DNA of 64,000 bases from Fischerella sp. PCC 9605 (GCF_000517105.1 NZ_KI912149.1:944986-1008985), one strand, 5' to 3'. Shown: positions 44,498 through 54,256, numbered from the stretch's first letter. The notes: a model not told the origin generated them from the letters alone. Made by a program: numbers and translations.

Positions 44498-44912
44498 TTA
44501 AGTCATTTTATAAAAATACAGTATTTACGAGCGCACCTGCGGAATGTGGGCTGTTGCTGTATCTCGTCTTCTCAGCTCTAACGGAAATGGGTACAAAGCT
44601 ACCTTGGAAAAAGTAGCGTCTCAATTGTTCAAATAATAGTTTTTATTAACATTGTGTTGATTGTTAGTTTATTGAAGCAACGGAATCGCTATTTTAAAAG
44701 GTAACGTGATTCTCACCGCCGAAGCTACCAAAGCCATACCCCACACACCAGTACTCTTATCCACTGGTTGTTCTGTTTCGTAGACACATGAATATATAGA
44801 TATTCCCCCTCTCCCCATCTCCCCATCTCCCCCTCTCTCCCTCTCTCCCTCTCCCCCGATCTCCCACTCTCCCCTACTATGGACTATAGTCAGTTTTTCA
44901 GGAGCTTTGGGA
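44498..44912. other. Intergenic region between IS remnant and rpiA
   Basis: Contains a (CTCCCCAT)n/(CTCCCTCT)n simple-sequence tract at 44805-44872 and the rpiA ribosome-binding site AGGAG (about 44900). A short minus-strand ORF overlapping the tract (44669-44995) is not credible. Confidence 0.55.
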
Positions 44913-45623
44913 ATGACCGCAGTAACAGACCCCGTGAAATTGATGAAGCAAGAAGTCGGCAAAGCCGCCGCCGCTCTTGTAAAATCGGGTTCCATTGTCG
45001 GGTTAGGTACAGGATCAACAACAGCGTATGCGATTCAATATATAGGAGAACGCCTCAAGTCTGGCGAACTTAAAGATATCGTTGGTGTTACTACCTCTTT
45101 TCAAGCAGATGTTTTAGCAAAGCAGTATGGCATACCACTAACCACCTTAGATGCTATTGACCACATCGATATTGCCATTGATGGAGCAGATGAAGTCGAT
45201 CCGCAGAAGAATTTGATTAAAGGTGGGGGTGCAGCACATACTCGTGAAAAAGTAGTAGATTACCTGGCAGATCGGTTTATCGTTGTTGTGGATGGTGGCA
45301 AATTAGTTGACCGACTCGGCTCGGTTTTCCCTGTGCCAGTGGAAGTGATACCAATGGCTGTTACCCCTGTGATGCGGGCAGTTGAGAAACTTGGTGGTAA
45401 GCCAGAGCTACGGATGGGAGTTAAAAAAGCAGGGCCTGTAATCACCGACCAAGGCAATATGGTAATAGATGTTAAATTTGACTCTATTGATGACCCAGTT
45501 AACCTCGAAAAAACGCTGAATAACATACCCGGCGTCCTCGAAAATGGCATTTTTGTCAATTGTGCCGATGTAGTGTTAATTGGTGAAGTTAAAAATGGTC
45601 AGCCTGTAGTGCGAGAAATATAA
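44913..45623 (+). CDS. rpiA: Ribose-5-phosphate isomerase A
   Basis: 236 residues from ATG 44913 (AGGAG eight bases upstream; an in-frame TTG at 44907 is less likely). [13 protein letters not shown] binds phosphate, DGADEVD holds the catalytic acidic cluster, and [11 protein letters not shown] the conserved Lys. It interconverts ribose-5-phosphate and ribulose-5-phosphate in the Calvin and pentose-phosphate cycles. Confidence 0.97.
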   Translation: MTAVTDPVKLMKQEVGKAAAALVKSGSIVGLGTGSTTAYAIQYIGERLKSGELKDIVGVTTSFQADVLAKQYGIPLTTLDAIDHIDIAIDGADEVDPQKNLIKGGGAAHTREKVVDYLADRFIVVVDGGKLVDRLGSVFPVPVEVIPMAVTPVMRAVEKLGGKPELRMGVKKAGPVITDQGNMVIDVKFDSIDDPVNLEKTLNNIPGVLENGIFVNCADVVLIGEVKNGQPVVREI

Positions 45624-45625
45624 AC

Positions 45626-45696
45626 TAGGGGCGAAGCATTAAGGTGAAAATTATTGGGTTTGACAGAAATAAATCTTTCCAAATGCTTCGCCCCTA
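45626..45696. repeat. Inverted repeat TAGGGGCGAAGCATT
   Basis: 15-bp perfect arms (45626-45640 and 45682-45696) enclose 41 bases, just after the rpiA stop. The arms are a known-looking interspersed cyanobacterial motif and may act as terminator or be a small non-autonomous element. No flanking duplication is evident. Confidence 0.65.
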
Positions 45697-45775
45697 CTAT
45701 AAATTGGGATAGAAACTATTGAATTGACAGCCAAAATTTTTTATTGCATCCAGCAAAAATTGAAGGGATAATTAG

Positions 45776-46981
45776 TTAATCTAAATTTTTTAAGATGATA
45801 TGTTTTTTTGAATCAAAACCAATTTTTCCTTGCTGTTGTAATTTGCTCATCAGTCGTGTAATCGTGACTCTAGTAGTACAGCAGGCGCTAGCGAAATCTT
45901 CATGAGTAAGGCGAACATTTAACAAAACTCCCTCTACCACCGGTTTACCAACTTCCTGTTCCAGAAGTTGTAATAATTGGTGTAAACGATCTGCAACTCG
46001 CCGCCTTCCAGAAATAGCTAAAAAAGATTCTGTTTGTTGTAGCCTTCGATTGATTTTTGGTAAAAGGGCATGACTCAACTTTGGGGAAGTTGCTATTTCT
46101 GCAATGTAAATTGCCGCTAAAGAGACATTAGACAAAGCGACTGCTTGGTAAGTTGGTAGAGAGGTTATGCTAGAGCCAAAAACCATTCCTTCACCTGCCA
46201 AGCCTAGCAGTACTTCTTCACCCGTTTCACAAAGAGTACTTAGCTTCACCCAACCTTGATGAACATACCAAATCACTTGTGGATTGAGGGGGATGGTTTC
46301 TCCTTTAGAATGTTTGTGTAAAGAGCGATCGCGGCAGAAATCGCTGTCCACTTGAATAGATTCTGATTCTCCTTGGCGACGTTCGCTAATGTTACGCAGC
46401 AGCCAACGTATGCTAAGAGGTTTGCCCTGTTGATCGCGAGCAACTGTTGCTGTAATAGCTGCTTCAAATGACTTGCCATCGCTCTGCTGCAAGGGTACTA
46501 CTAACTCTTTAATTGTGTCGGATTTACATAGCTGAATTAATTTACTGCGAAAGTATAGACGAAATTCACTAGCAACAAAGTTAACCAATACTTTGCCTAC
46601 CAAATACTGTTGTGAGACGTTCAGCAACACAGATGCAGTATGGTTGGCTTTTCGGATCGCTCCTGCTGGATCGGTAATCAAATAGCCATCTGGTGCAAGC
46701 TCGAATAATTCTTGGTACTGCTGACATTCTGTTTCCAGCAAATCTCGTGTCTCTATTAATTCTTCATTCATTTGGTATAGTCCCTCTATCGCTGACTCTA
46801 CCATTTCTGAAGCATTGGCAAGTTCGATGAAAGCTTCCGGTAGCAAATTATCAGCCATAACAAGCGAAGCGTTGGCCCTTTGGTACAAATTTGCTAAACG
46901 CTTATACATTGCTTCTGCGCGGAGCGTAATTTTCTTGATAACCACTTCGTTTTTATCCACTTGAATTCCTGCTACTTGCAC
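45776..46981 (-). CDS. PAS-Crp/Fnr fusion transcription regulator, copy 2
   Basis: 401 residues from GTG 46981. Same order as copy 1 at 14281-15462: helical N-terminus with coiled coil (about 20-105), PAS (105-215, ELFELAPDGYLITD), beta-roll (225-320), HTH (LTHEDFASACCTTRVTITRL identical to copy 1). The recognition helices being identical predicts shared or overlapping DNA targets, while the PAS domains differ, so inputs may differ (inference). The beta-roll lacks the cyclic-nucleotide cassette. Confidence 0.82.
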   Translation of the reverse strand: MQVAGIQVDKNEVVIKKITLRAEAMYKRLANLYQRANASLVMADNLLPEAFIELANASEMVESAIEGLYQMNEELIETRDLLETECQQYQELFELAPDGYLITDPAGAIRKANHTASVLLNVSQQYLVGKVLVNFVASEFRLYFRSKLIQLCKSDTIKELVVPLQQSDGKSFEAAITATVARDQQGKPLSIRWLLRNISERRQGESESIQVDSDFCRDRSLHKHSKGETIPLNPQVIWYVHQGWVKLSTLCETGEEVLLGLAGEGMVFGSSITSLPTYQAVALSNVSLAAIYIAEIATSPKLSHALLPKINRRLQQTESFLAISGRRRVADRLHQLLQLLEQEVGKPVVEGVLLNVRLTHEDFASACCTTRVTITRLMSKLQQQGKIGFDSKKHIILKNLD

Positions 46982-47460
46982 TTAATTCGTAAAAATGGAG
47001 AAAGAAAAGCTACTGCACCGCTTCTGAGAGCTTCTGATATGATTTTCCTTGTTTTTCAGGTAGACAATTATATTCAGATAATAAAATTAACTTTATATTT
47101 TGATACTTGAAAAAAGCTTGTTTGAAGTTTCACTAATTAAATAAACTGCCAAAAGATGTATATTCATAATTTTTGTGAATATCCCTAATTATAAAATATG
47201 AGCACTAGCTACAAGCTTAATCCTAAATAATACAGATTGTATTGAGTATATTAATACTACTTTAGATAGATGTTTAATTGCTTCATACAAGTATTTTTAC
47301 TTATTTATAAATAAAAATTATTATGTATATAGAAACACTTTATGATTTTACAATCTTTATTTCTTTAGTGAGATTGGAGGGGATTCATCATATTAATATA
47401 TTTAACTTAACTTTAGGTTCGGTAAGATTATTATCAATGTGCGAATAGGTGTCCAAGATG
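46982..47460. other. AT-rich intergenic region
   Basis: Very AT-rich, no ORF. Could contain the promoter of the RNA candidate ending at 47507. Confidence 0.45.
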
Positions 47461-47508
47461 GTATACGAGGAGTTTAGCCCAAGCAAGCTATATCTCCTCT
47501 CTTTTTTA
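47461..47508 (+). ncRNA. Possible small RNA 3' end / orphan terminator
   Basis: GAGGAG-TT-TAGC ... GCTA-TAT-CTCCTC (47467-47478 with 47487-47499) followed by TCTTTTTT looks like an intrinsic terminator, with no coding sequence upstream on the plus strand for over 450 bases. This suggests a short non-coding transcript or an attenuator before the gene at 47572. The 5' end cannot be placed. Confidence 0.3.
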
Positions 47509-47571
47509 ATGAACAAGCAAATTAATGTTAATTACTAACTAAATTTGTATATATTTCTGTCAGGGTAAATT

Positions 47572-48144
47572 ATGACTGAAAAAAATAGTAAAAGTGCTGT
47601 TGGTGTATTTACTAGTAGTAAAAAAGCTGAGCAAGCACTCAATGAATTGAAAGCTTCTGGCTTTCCAATGGAAAAAGTATCTATCCTTGCTAAAGATATA
47701 GACCAAAGTGAACAGCTTGGTAGCGTTCAAACGAGCGATCGCATTGGTAATCAAAATGTAGATACAACGGGAGCAGTTGGAGACGCTCTTACTAGCGCCA
47801 CTTGGGGCGGCGTATTAGTTGGTCTTAGTAGTTTGGCACTTCCTGGTATCGGTGCAGTCCTAGCAGCAGGTTCCGCTGGTGTAGCATTACTCTCTAGCAT
47901 TGCAGGTGTTGCTGTGAGTGCAGCAGCAACTAATAATTTGGTTCAGGCGCTAGCTGCTTTAGGAATTCCCGAGGAACGAGCCAGAGTTTATAGCGATCGC
48001 CTACAGCAAGGTGATTACTTGGTCATACTAGATGGTATAGATGATGAAATTCATCGTGCAGAAGGAGTCTTGAGCCAGCAGGGTATTCAGTATTGGGGCG
48101 TTTATGATTCTGCCCAAGTTAAAGGAAGTGGTGAAGCAAGATGA
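47572..48144 (+). CDS. General stress protein 17M-like protein
   Basis: 190 residues. The N-terminal ferredoxin-like domain (SAVGVFTSSKKAEQALNELK, ASGFPMEKVSIL) resembles the Bacillus YflT/GSP17M domain. Then comes a Gly/Ala-rich hydrophobic stretch (about 75-125, GVLVGLSSLALPGIGAVLAA) that could insert in or pack on membranes. A second half-domain follows (LAALGIPEERARVYSDRL, GDYLVILDG). Common in cyanobacteria; precise function unknown. Confidence 0.8.
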   Translation: MTEKNSKSAVGVFTSSKKAEQALNELKASGFPMEKVSILAKDIDQSEQLGSVQTSDRIGNQNVDTTGAVGDALTSATWGGVLVGLSSLALPGIGAVLAAGSAGVALLSSIAGVAVSAAATNNLVQALAALGIPEERARVYSDRLQQGDYLVILDGIDDEIHRAEGVLSQQGIQYWGVYDSAQVKGSGEAR

Positions 48145-48260
48145 GCTAAGATTTTCACATACAGTTGAGAACACCGTAATTTGGCGTTCTCAACTGTTGT
48201 GCCATTGTAACTGCCATTGCCTGAAGCGCGTGTAATAAGTTTCAGGCGATCGCCTATATT

Positions 48261-48941
48261 TTAGGGCGTGCTAGGAGTAGTGGGGGATGGCGTGCTAGTA
48301 GGCTTGGTGTCACCTGTAGTATTATCCGCAAGCGATCGAGCTTGCTCTAGGTGTTCTTGAAGATTTGGCAATGTTTTAGCCGCAAAAGCTTTCAGATCTG
48401 GATCTTGTCCTTCCTCGGCTTGACGCTGGAACAAAGACACAGCCTTTTCGTGTTCCTGCACCATCTGGTTTATGTATGCGCGATCAAAATTTGTACCAGA
48501 TAGCTTAGAAAGGTTCGCCACTAACTCTTTATTCTGCTCACCAATGTCTTGCGGTAGCGTGAGATTTTTTTGCTCAGCCAACTGCTGGAGTTGACTGTTC
48601 GCTTGCGTATGTTCTTGCACCATACGTTGTCCATACTGTTGGACTGCACTGGTTGCTCCTTTCTTTTGTGCTAGTTGCCCAAGCTGAATTTCTGTCAAGT
48701 TAGATTGGGCTGCTTGGGTAACAAACTCCCGATCGGAAGTGCTGACAGCATTTTGACCTGTTGGAGTTGTTGTCGGAGTCGTTGCTTGGGCAGTTGGCGT
48801 TGTAGTTGGATAAGTCTGGGTTGTATCGACTTGAGTAGCTGTTTGATTGGATTGATTAGCAGTTTGGTCTGACTGATTTGTACAGCCAGCTGCAGCGGAT
48901 AAAGCAACAACTATAGCCGTAATGATTGTTGATTTAAGCAT
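48261..48941 (-). CDS. DUF4142 lipoprotein
   Basis: 226 residues. Lipobox AAGC (Cys20) then a Q/T/N-rich low-complexity linker (25-70). The DUF4142 helical domain (about 73-205; DREFVTQAAQSNLTEIQLGQ, QYGQRMVQEHTQANSQLQQL, INQMVQEHEKAVSLFQRQAE) resembles ferritin-like four-helix bundles, and a Pro/Thr tail follows. Predicted periplasmic, membrane-anchored. DUF4142 members are stress-associated in many bacteria; activity unknown. Confidence 0.85.
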   Translation of the reverse strand: MLKSTIITAIVVALSAAAGCTNQSDQTANQSNQTATQVDTTQTYPTTTPTAQATTPTTTPTGQNAVSTSDREFVTQAAQSNLTEIQLGQLAQKKGATSAVQQYGQRMVQEHTQANSQLQQLAEQKNLTLPQDIGEQNKELVANLSKLSGTNFDRAYINQMVQEHEKAVSLFQRQAEEGQDPDLKAFAAKTLPNLQEHLEQARSLADNTTGDTKPTSTPSPTTPSTP

Positions 48942-49350
48942 GATTTCCGATCCTCCTAAACTATTGTTAATTTCAGACCAATCTTTGATTACACCAAAGA
49001 CAATCTGACTGTTAGTGCTTGATGGTTGTATTGATGAAAAGTTGAATGTTTGTTGTTTGAAACAAATACTTACTAGTTAAGTAATAGTTAAGGCAGCCAA
49101 TAATCAATGTCTGCCGGCAGAGAAGTGATGTTAAAGTTGGGTGTGTATTAACCTCAAACTTTTTACCCCTTCCCTCTAACTAATGAAGGTGAAAATTGAT
49201 TGTTTCCTCTTCCTTAAGGAGGAAAAGAGAAAACTTTAAGGAAGAGGCTTTAATTTTAGATTTGATTGATAATTTAAAATGCTTTAGATAGAATAAATTG
49301 AAAAAACAGATCGGCTTTTCATAATATTTTTCCAGATAAAAATTAATGTT
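48942..49350. other. Intergenic region with 12-bp inverted repeat
   Basis: CCTCTTCCTTAA (49206-49217) pairs perfectly with TTAAGGAAGAGG (49236-49247). It may be a terminator or a regulatory stem before the cysteine-rich small gene. No other feature. Confidence 0.5.
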
Positions 49351-49587
49351 ATGTTTATTCAAGATTTATTAATTTGTTTGCAAGTCACAGCAGACCTCTT
49401 TGCACAAAAAAAGCCTTCTGATTGTTTCTTAAATCCCCCTTGTAAATGTCCCGATCCAGGAAAACAGTTACAGTGTGAAGATTGCGAACATTTAGAGGCT
49501 TGTCTGTCTCATTTTCCGCCTATTCATTCTCAGATCGCAAAATCAAATTTGACTGCATCAACTCTTGTACCAACTCCTAGCGATTAG
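49351..49587 (+). CDS. Small cysteine-rich protein
   Basis: 78 residues. Seven cysteines, five clustered in NPPCKCPDPGKQLQCEDCEH and LEAC, a pattern fit for a zinc or Fe-S knuckle. The tail is low complexity (S/T/P). No clear Shine-Dalgarno sequence, and no family recalled. A minus-strand alternative is not credible. Confidence 0.5.
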   Translation: MFIQDLLICLQVTADLFAQKKPSDCFLNPPCKCPDPGKQLQCEDCEHLEACLSHFPPIHSQIAKSNLTASTLVPTPSD

Positions 49588-49916
49588 GTAGTAAGTAGGT
49601 CAACTTAATTAAACATAAAACCTGTAGCCAGTAGGGTGCGTTAGCGTTAGCGTAACGCACCCTACATTTTACGTTTTTTAAGGTTGAGGTAGTACAAGAA
49701 AGCAGAAGTATGTAGATGTCAACAGAGCAGCCTTCCGGAGGGTAGGGTTCAGAAATTTGGAGGATTTCCCCCGTTGTAGCAACTGCCGTTGCAGAAAGAA
49801 ATCCTCATCAATAAATTGAGGGGATTCGATCAGGTGCGATCGCAGGAATTGCAACTCACGCTTAGCTTGCGACGTGGTGGCGCGAACAAAGAAAAATTTC
49901 CCTGTCTCCCTATCCT
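49588..49916. other. Intergenic region with GTAGGGTGCGTTA palindrome
   Basis: GTAGGGTGCGTTA (49631-49643) and TAACGCACCCTAC (49653-49665) form a 13-bp hairpin that is widespread in cyanobacterial intergenic DNA and may terminate the minus-strand operon. A minus-strand ORF (49678-49926, TTG start) is doubtful. Confidence 0.6.
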
Positions 49917-51353
49917 TTATTCCCAACGCAGCGGAAAACGATTGCCTGTTTGCTCAATAAATTTATTCAGCTGCTCTAGCGTCAGCGAACCGGGAACTGG
50001 ATAACGCGCTGGAATCACCCGTTGTAGGTCGGTGTAGTAGCGAATTAACGTTGCAAAATTCCTAGGGAAATCATCCTCTACCATACCGATGAACTCACCA
50101 CGCTTGCGCGCTCTCCTTAAGACTTCGCGCCAGCGTTCGATGGAAGGTAAACCAACCGCATCCACCCCATGCGAGAAAAGTATCATGTAAATTTCGTCGT
50201 ATGGCTCAGTATTTTCCAGGTAATGCTCAATCCAATCTAGCGATGGTTCCATATTAAACTTCATCCAGAATGGCACTGAGCCAGTACGCAAAGCCCACAT
50301 TGGTTCGAGCATGAGAAACGATTCCACTAGCAAGCGGTTGGCAATTATCCCGCGCTGTTTGTACCACCAGCGATAAAGTTCAGCGACAAAGGGGCTGAGA
50401 TGTTCCGGTTCTTGAAAGATGATGCGCCGGATGTGATAGCCGCGCTCCCAGGCAAAGCGTTCAATGTCGTCCTGTAGGGTAGATTCAAACCCCCATTCCG
50501 CCTCAGGTCGTTCGCCATCTGGTGTCGGTGGTTCCCACTGTCGCTTGGGTACGTTGTAACGCTCTAAGTACTCTGCCACACGCTCGCTACCTTGGAGGAA
50601 TTCCTGTGGTGTTGCACCACCCAGCGCCCCAAACTGGAAAATGTGGCGATCGCTAACTTGAGTTGTAGGCCAGGTGCGCTGACACTCGACAAGAAAAATT
50701 GTACCGCCTCTTGGTAAGCAGCTTTCCAAGAAATGCTTGTAGGTTTCACCAAGACGCAGGCGCTTAACACGAAAATAGTTCATACCCCGCAAAGTCAAGC
50801 GGTCTTGGTTGGGGTCGTACATGTGATGCAGTTGCAGCTCGGGGTTAGCATCTAGCAGAGGCTTTGCTTTTTCCCTACCCCATTCCATTGCTTTCTTGGG
50901 TTCGTCTGGATTAATCTCTGGATACAGTACAGGGATCATAAATGTTTGTGGCAGCCAAGGCATATCCAGGGCGGCACACAGGTGAACGAGCGCACCACTA
51001 GCGGAACCAATTGCAACTGCTGGATATTGGCGCTGAGGATACTCGCTTACTATCCATTGGGAGGCTACCTCAGCACTCACATTTCCCAATTGCTCAGCGG
51101 GAATTGCCTCGCCTGCGCTACCAAGCGTGTAGACCAATTCTTTGACTTGTCGGGGCAGCTTGTTAATTAAGTCTGCAATCGGTTCTAGGGCGGGTGGCTG
51201 CATCCCCATCCCTGGAAAATCTTGCCCTCGCAGGTAAGCAGCAGTAGCGCGTAGCATTGCTGAGCCAGAGTCGAAGCCAGCTATATAAGGTGGAGATAAT
51301 CTGAATTTTGCGGTCAAAGAAGCCAGAATTCCGTTATAAAAAGGTGTTTTCAT
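49917..51353 (-). CDS. Unrecognised 478-aa protein, third gene of SDR/hydrolase operon
   Basis: No signal peptide or clear membrane helix. Contains YPAVAIGSASGALVHLCAAL, RGGTIFLVECQRTWPTTQ, a Trp/Arg-rich middle (WEPPTPDGERPEAEWGFEST) and WMKFNMEPSLDWIEHYLEN. The GSASGA turn resembles a nucleotide- or nucleophile-elbow loop, but the fold is not assignable by eye. It overlaps the preceding hydrolase gene by 20 bases, so all three genes are translated from one message. Function probably linked to the hydrolase and SDR substrates. Confidence 0.75.
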   Translation of the reverse strand: MKTPFYNGILASLTAKFRLSPPYIAGFDSGSAMLRATAAYLRGQDFPGMGMQPPALEPIADLINKLPRQVKELVYTLGSAGEAIPAEQLGNVSAEVASQWIVSEYPQRQYPAVAIGSASGALVHLCAALDMPWLPQTFMIPVLYPEINPDEPKKAMEWGREKAKPLLDANPELQLHHMYDPNQDRLTLRGMNYFRVKRLRLGETYKHFLESCLPRGGTIFLVECQRTWPTTQVSDRHIFQFGALGGATPQEFLQGSERVAEYLERYNVPKRQWEPPTPDGERPEAEWGFESTLQDDIERFAWERGYHIRRIIFQEPEHLSPFVAELYRWWYKQRGIIANRLLVESFLMLEPMWALRTGSVPFWMKFNMEPSLDWIEHYLENTEPYDEIYMILFSHGVDAVGLPSIERWREVLRRARKRGEFIGMVEDDFPRNFATLIRYYTDLQRVIPARYPVPGSLTLEQLNKFIEQTGNRFPLRWE

Positions 51354-52149
51354 TTAAACTTTCCTTTTCCTGCAAATGTGATTGTGTGGCGTCGATGAAC
51401 GCTCTAGTCACGCGAGACAGTTCCAAGGGGGCGCTGTAGTTCAGAGTGTGCGCTCCACCTGGAATCACGGCGAGTCGAGCATCTGGCAAAAGATTTACAA
51501 CCTCTTCTGCCCATTGCTGCGACACAACAGGGTCTTCTTTACCGCGCACTACTAGCGTGGGTACGCGCAGGTAAGGAAGTTTTGCTTCGATGCAGTCTGA
51601 TAGAGACATCTGGATAGTGCGGACGATACGTGGTAAACCAGCCAACCAGTAATCGTATGCCTGAAGTGGAGCCTGCGAGGCATCTTCAAGGGGAGCATCG
51701 AGCAAGAAACGCCACAATTGCTGGGGTAAGTTGCGTGCGTGTCGGTCAATCGTCGGGCCTTGCAGCACTGCTCGTTCAATGCGATCGCCATAGCGCATAG
51801 CAAACTCCGCTATAATCTGACAGCCAAAAGAATTGCCGAGCATAGTTGCCCGCTCAATTCCGACTGTATCCATCCATCGACACAAGGTAGCTGCCAACTC
51901 TGGTAACTCTAGTACCTGTTTTGGCTTCTCACTTTCACCGTAACCAGGAAAGTCTGGTGCATATACTCGGTAATATGGTGCAAGCAACTCAGCAGTCGGA
52001 ATCATGTAACGACTGGAAACCACTACTCCATGCACTAGAATCACCACGGGAGCATCTTTTGGCACCGACTCGACCGATACCCGTGCGTGCATCCTCAAGC
52101 CATCAACAATTGTGTACTGGCTCTGCAATCTTCCCTTGCGTAGGCTCAT
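51334..52149 (-). CDS. Alpha/beta-hydrolase
   Basis: 271 residues from ATG 52149; the frame extends 52 codons upstream into the SDR gene, judged non-coding. VILVHGVVVSSRYM oxyanion region, nucleophile elbow GNSFG with Ser107, acid in VRGKEDPVV, His in GGAHTLNYSAP: the triad is intact. Predicted cytoplasmic esterase/lipase-like hydrolase. It begins 19 bases after the SDR stop and overlaps the next gene. Confidence 0.88.
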   Translation of the reverse strand: MSLRKGRLQSQYTIVDGLRMHARVSVESVPKDAPVVILVHGVVVSSRYMIPTAELLAPYYRVYAPDFPGYGESEKPKQVLELPELAATLCRWMDTVGIERATMLGNSFGCQIIAEFAMRYGDRIERAVLQGPTIDRHARNLPQQLWRFLLDAPLEDASQAPLQAYDYWLAGLPRIVRTIQMSLSDCIEAKLPYLRVPTLVVRGKEDPVVSQQWAEEVVNLLPDARLAVIPGGAHTLNYSAPLELSRVTRAFIDATQSHLQEKESLNENTFL

Positions 52150-52168
52150 TTTGTTTTTCTCTTCTGTA

Positions 52169-53137
52169 CTAGGAAATTGGTATGCCGAGTACCTTTGCAG
52201 CCCGTCTTGCCATGTCCCAAATATCTTGGGTGGTGATTCCGCCTGTACCCAACCAATTGCCACTGATGCCCGTGTAATCCTGCATTGGCTCAAATAGATT
52301 GCCATCGGTTGGCGCTGCGGGTTTGTGGTCTTGGAAGTGATCTTGATCGACCTGGTTAGCCATCATCCGCTCTTCCAGGTCAGGTGCCAAAGTTTTTTCC
52401 AAAGCCAGAAGATAACCAGCTTGACCAACAATGACTTCACGCTGTGGTTTTTCTACTAGCCCAACAATTGCCTCAGCAACTTCCTTAGCAGGGTATACGG
52501 GACTGAGTGCCTTGGTTTTGCGGCCAGTGTAGTTAGCGGCGTGTTGAAAGATTGGTGTATCAATAGAGGCCGGCAACACCGTGCAGACATGAATATCAGG
52601 CGCATTGTCTAGGTACAACTCCATACGGATGGAGTCGGAGAGTCCGCGAATAGCATACTTGCTGATAGTATAGGGGCTGGTGTATGGCTGACCAGTTATT
52701 GCTACAACCGAGGAAACATTGATGAGGATACCGCTACCTTGCTCGCGGAAATAGGGTAGAGCAGCACGTGCACCATGAACGTAACCAAATAAATTTGTCT
52801 CAATTACCCGTCGGAAAGCTTCAGGGGGTGCTTCCTCAAAGCGGGCAAATAAGGAAACAGCGGCATTGTTTACCCACACATCCAGCCGACCAAATGTTTC
52901 AATTGCACGGCGTGCCAAAGCTTGCACTGCTGACTCGTTGGTGACATCAGTGGGTACTGCCAGAGCCGTTCCACCCAGGCTATTACAATCTCGGGCAACT
53001 TCCTGCAATGCGGCTTCACGCCGCGCAGCCAGCAGTAATGTTGCACCGCGTTTGGCAAACTCCAGCGCAGTAGCACGCCCAATTCCGCTTGACGCACCTG
53101 TAATCACAATTACAGAATCTTTTATCGGTCGTGGCAT
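52169..53137 (-). CDS. Short-chain dehydrogenase/reductase
   Basis: 322 residues from ATG 53137 with GGAGGAAG upstream. NAD(P)-binding TGASSGIG, NNAA, catalytic YTISKYA, and VLPASIDTP. ARR after strand 2 favours NADPH. A C-terminal extension (about 245-322) beyond the SDR core is seen in cyanobacterial homologs. First gene of the SDR-hydrolase-unknown operon; HIP1 and AT-rich DNA precede it. Substrate unknown. Confidence 0.9.
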   Translation of the reverse strand: MPRPIKDSVIVITGASSGIGRATALEFAKRGATLLLAARREAALQEVARDCNSLGGTALAVPTDVTNESAVQALARRAIETFGRLDVWVNNAAVSLFARFEEAPPEAFRRVIETNLFGYVHGARAALPYFREQGSGILINVSSVVAITGQPYTSPYTISKYAIRGLSDSIRMELYLDNAPDIHVCTVLPASIDTPIFQHAANYTGRKTKALSPVYPAKEVAEAIVGLVEKPQREVIVGQAGYLLALEKTLAPDLEERMMANQVDQDHFQDHKPAAPTDGNLFEPMQDYTGISGNWLGTGGITTQDIWDMARRAAKVLGIPIS

Positions 53138-53958
53138 ATTACTTCCTCCTTTATTAGGCGATCGCGATCGTTGAGAGTGAATATCCACTTTCCTTGATGA
53201 AAATGCTTATGCCACTAGTTATCTTCTTCCCTACGAATGAAAAATATTTATCTTAGCTATAATAATCTCTTTGATAATTTTAATTTATTTTGATTTTTCC
53301 GGTGATTTATCAAGGATTTTATACTAAAAAGTTAAAATGTATATTTTTGAGTTCTTTATATAGAAGAAAATTAAATAATTTTCAGCATGTCTATTGAGTC
53401 TAAAACAAGTAGGAAATTTGATTAAAAGGCTTAATTTTTAATATTTTCTGGGATATAGATATGAAGCAAGATGATTGCAATTGCAATATCGCCTCACTAG
53501 TACATATAAACTAAGCACGGCTTTGCAAAAAAATTAGCGGTTTTAAACGCAGAGATACACAGAGCTAGGCGCAGAGTTTTGCAGAGTCTTTATGTAATAA
53601 TTTTGCGTGCAAAATTATTGCGATGTTTTCAGATGATCCCGCAAGAAAATTCAAAGGATTCCCTAACCAAGAAGTATACGGAGACAAGGGATGAGCCTTA
53701 AATCCAGGGAATCCTCCGAGTAAACTTAACACCCACTAAGAAGTTAACGGCTTCTGTTCTTCCTTCTCCTCTATCAAAAGAAGGAAGTAAAAGTTAAGTT
53801 TTTTGTATATGAGAATATATTTTGCTTTTCTTTCTAAAGTTAGTAGTGATTTCAGCTTGCTCTAGCTTGATAGATTAAGCTTTATTGTATTTGCGATCGC
53901 TATCTCAGTAAATATATAAATATTATTAAAGTTATAGTATTTATTAGTTTTATGCATT
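53138..53958. other. 820-base intergenic region
   Basis: AT-rich, no ORF of quality. An ACGCAGAGATACACAGAG-type repeat is at 53548-53580. Contains the operon promoter of the SDR gene and the 3' region of the TPS locus. Confidence 0.5.
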
Positions 53959-54177
53959 TTATTGTATGGTTTTTAACCAAATCTTCTCTAAGGTAGCAAT
54001 TTGTCGCTGGAAAATGACGGTGCGATATTTTTTATAAGCTGTTACCCCTAGCAGCAGCAGAATAGGAAAGGAGATGATGAACAAACTTATAGGACTGTAA
54101 GTATAAGCCTTCGCTTGACTATTTGAGGTGGGATTCACAAAACGAGTTGCTGATTGAATGATGAAAGAGTGTTGCAT
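53959..54177 (-). CDS. Small single-helix membrane protein downstream of TPS exoprotein
   Basis: 72 residues from ATG 54177 with TGGAGGT well placed. Polar N-terminus, one transmembrane helix (PISLFIISFPILLLLGVTAY), basic tail (KKYRTVIFQRQ). It starts 80 bases after the exoprotein stop on the same strand and may be co-expressed. No family recognised. Confidence 0.6.
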   Translation of the reverse strand: MQHSFIIQSATRFVNPTSNSQAKAYTYSPISLFIISFPILLLLGVTAYKKYRTVIFQRQIATLEKIWLKTIQ

Positions 54178-54256
54178 ATAGAAGACCTCCAGAAGTTTTC
54201 GGTTTCATATAAAGACTCCATCAGTAACATTTCTTTTTTCGGATACAAAAGTTATA

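Noticed and set aside
49678..49926. Minus-strand ORF of 82 codons after the unknown 478-aa gene
   Set aside because: TTG start inside the end of the upstream gene, no recognisable domain, composition like intergenic DNA.
52150..52305. 52-codon extension of the second alpha/beta-hydrolase
   Set aside because: Overlaps the 3' end of the SDR gene and is unlike hydrolase N-termini.
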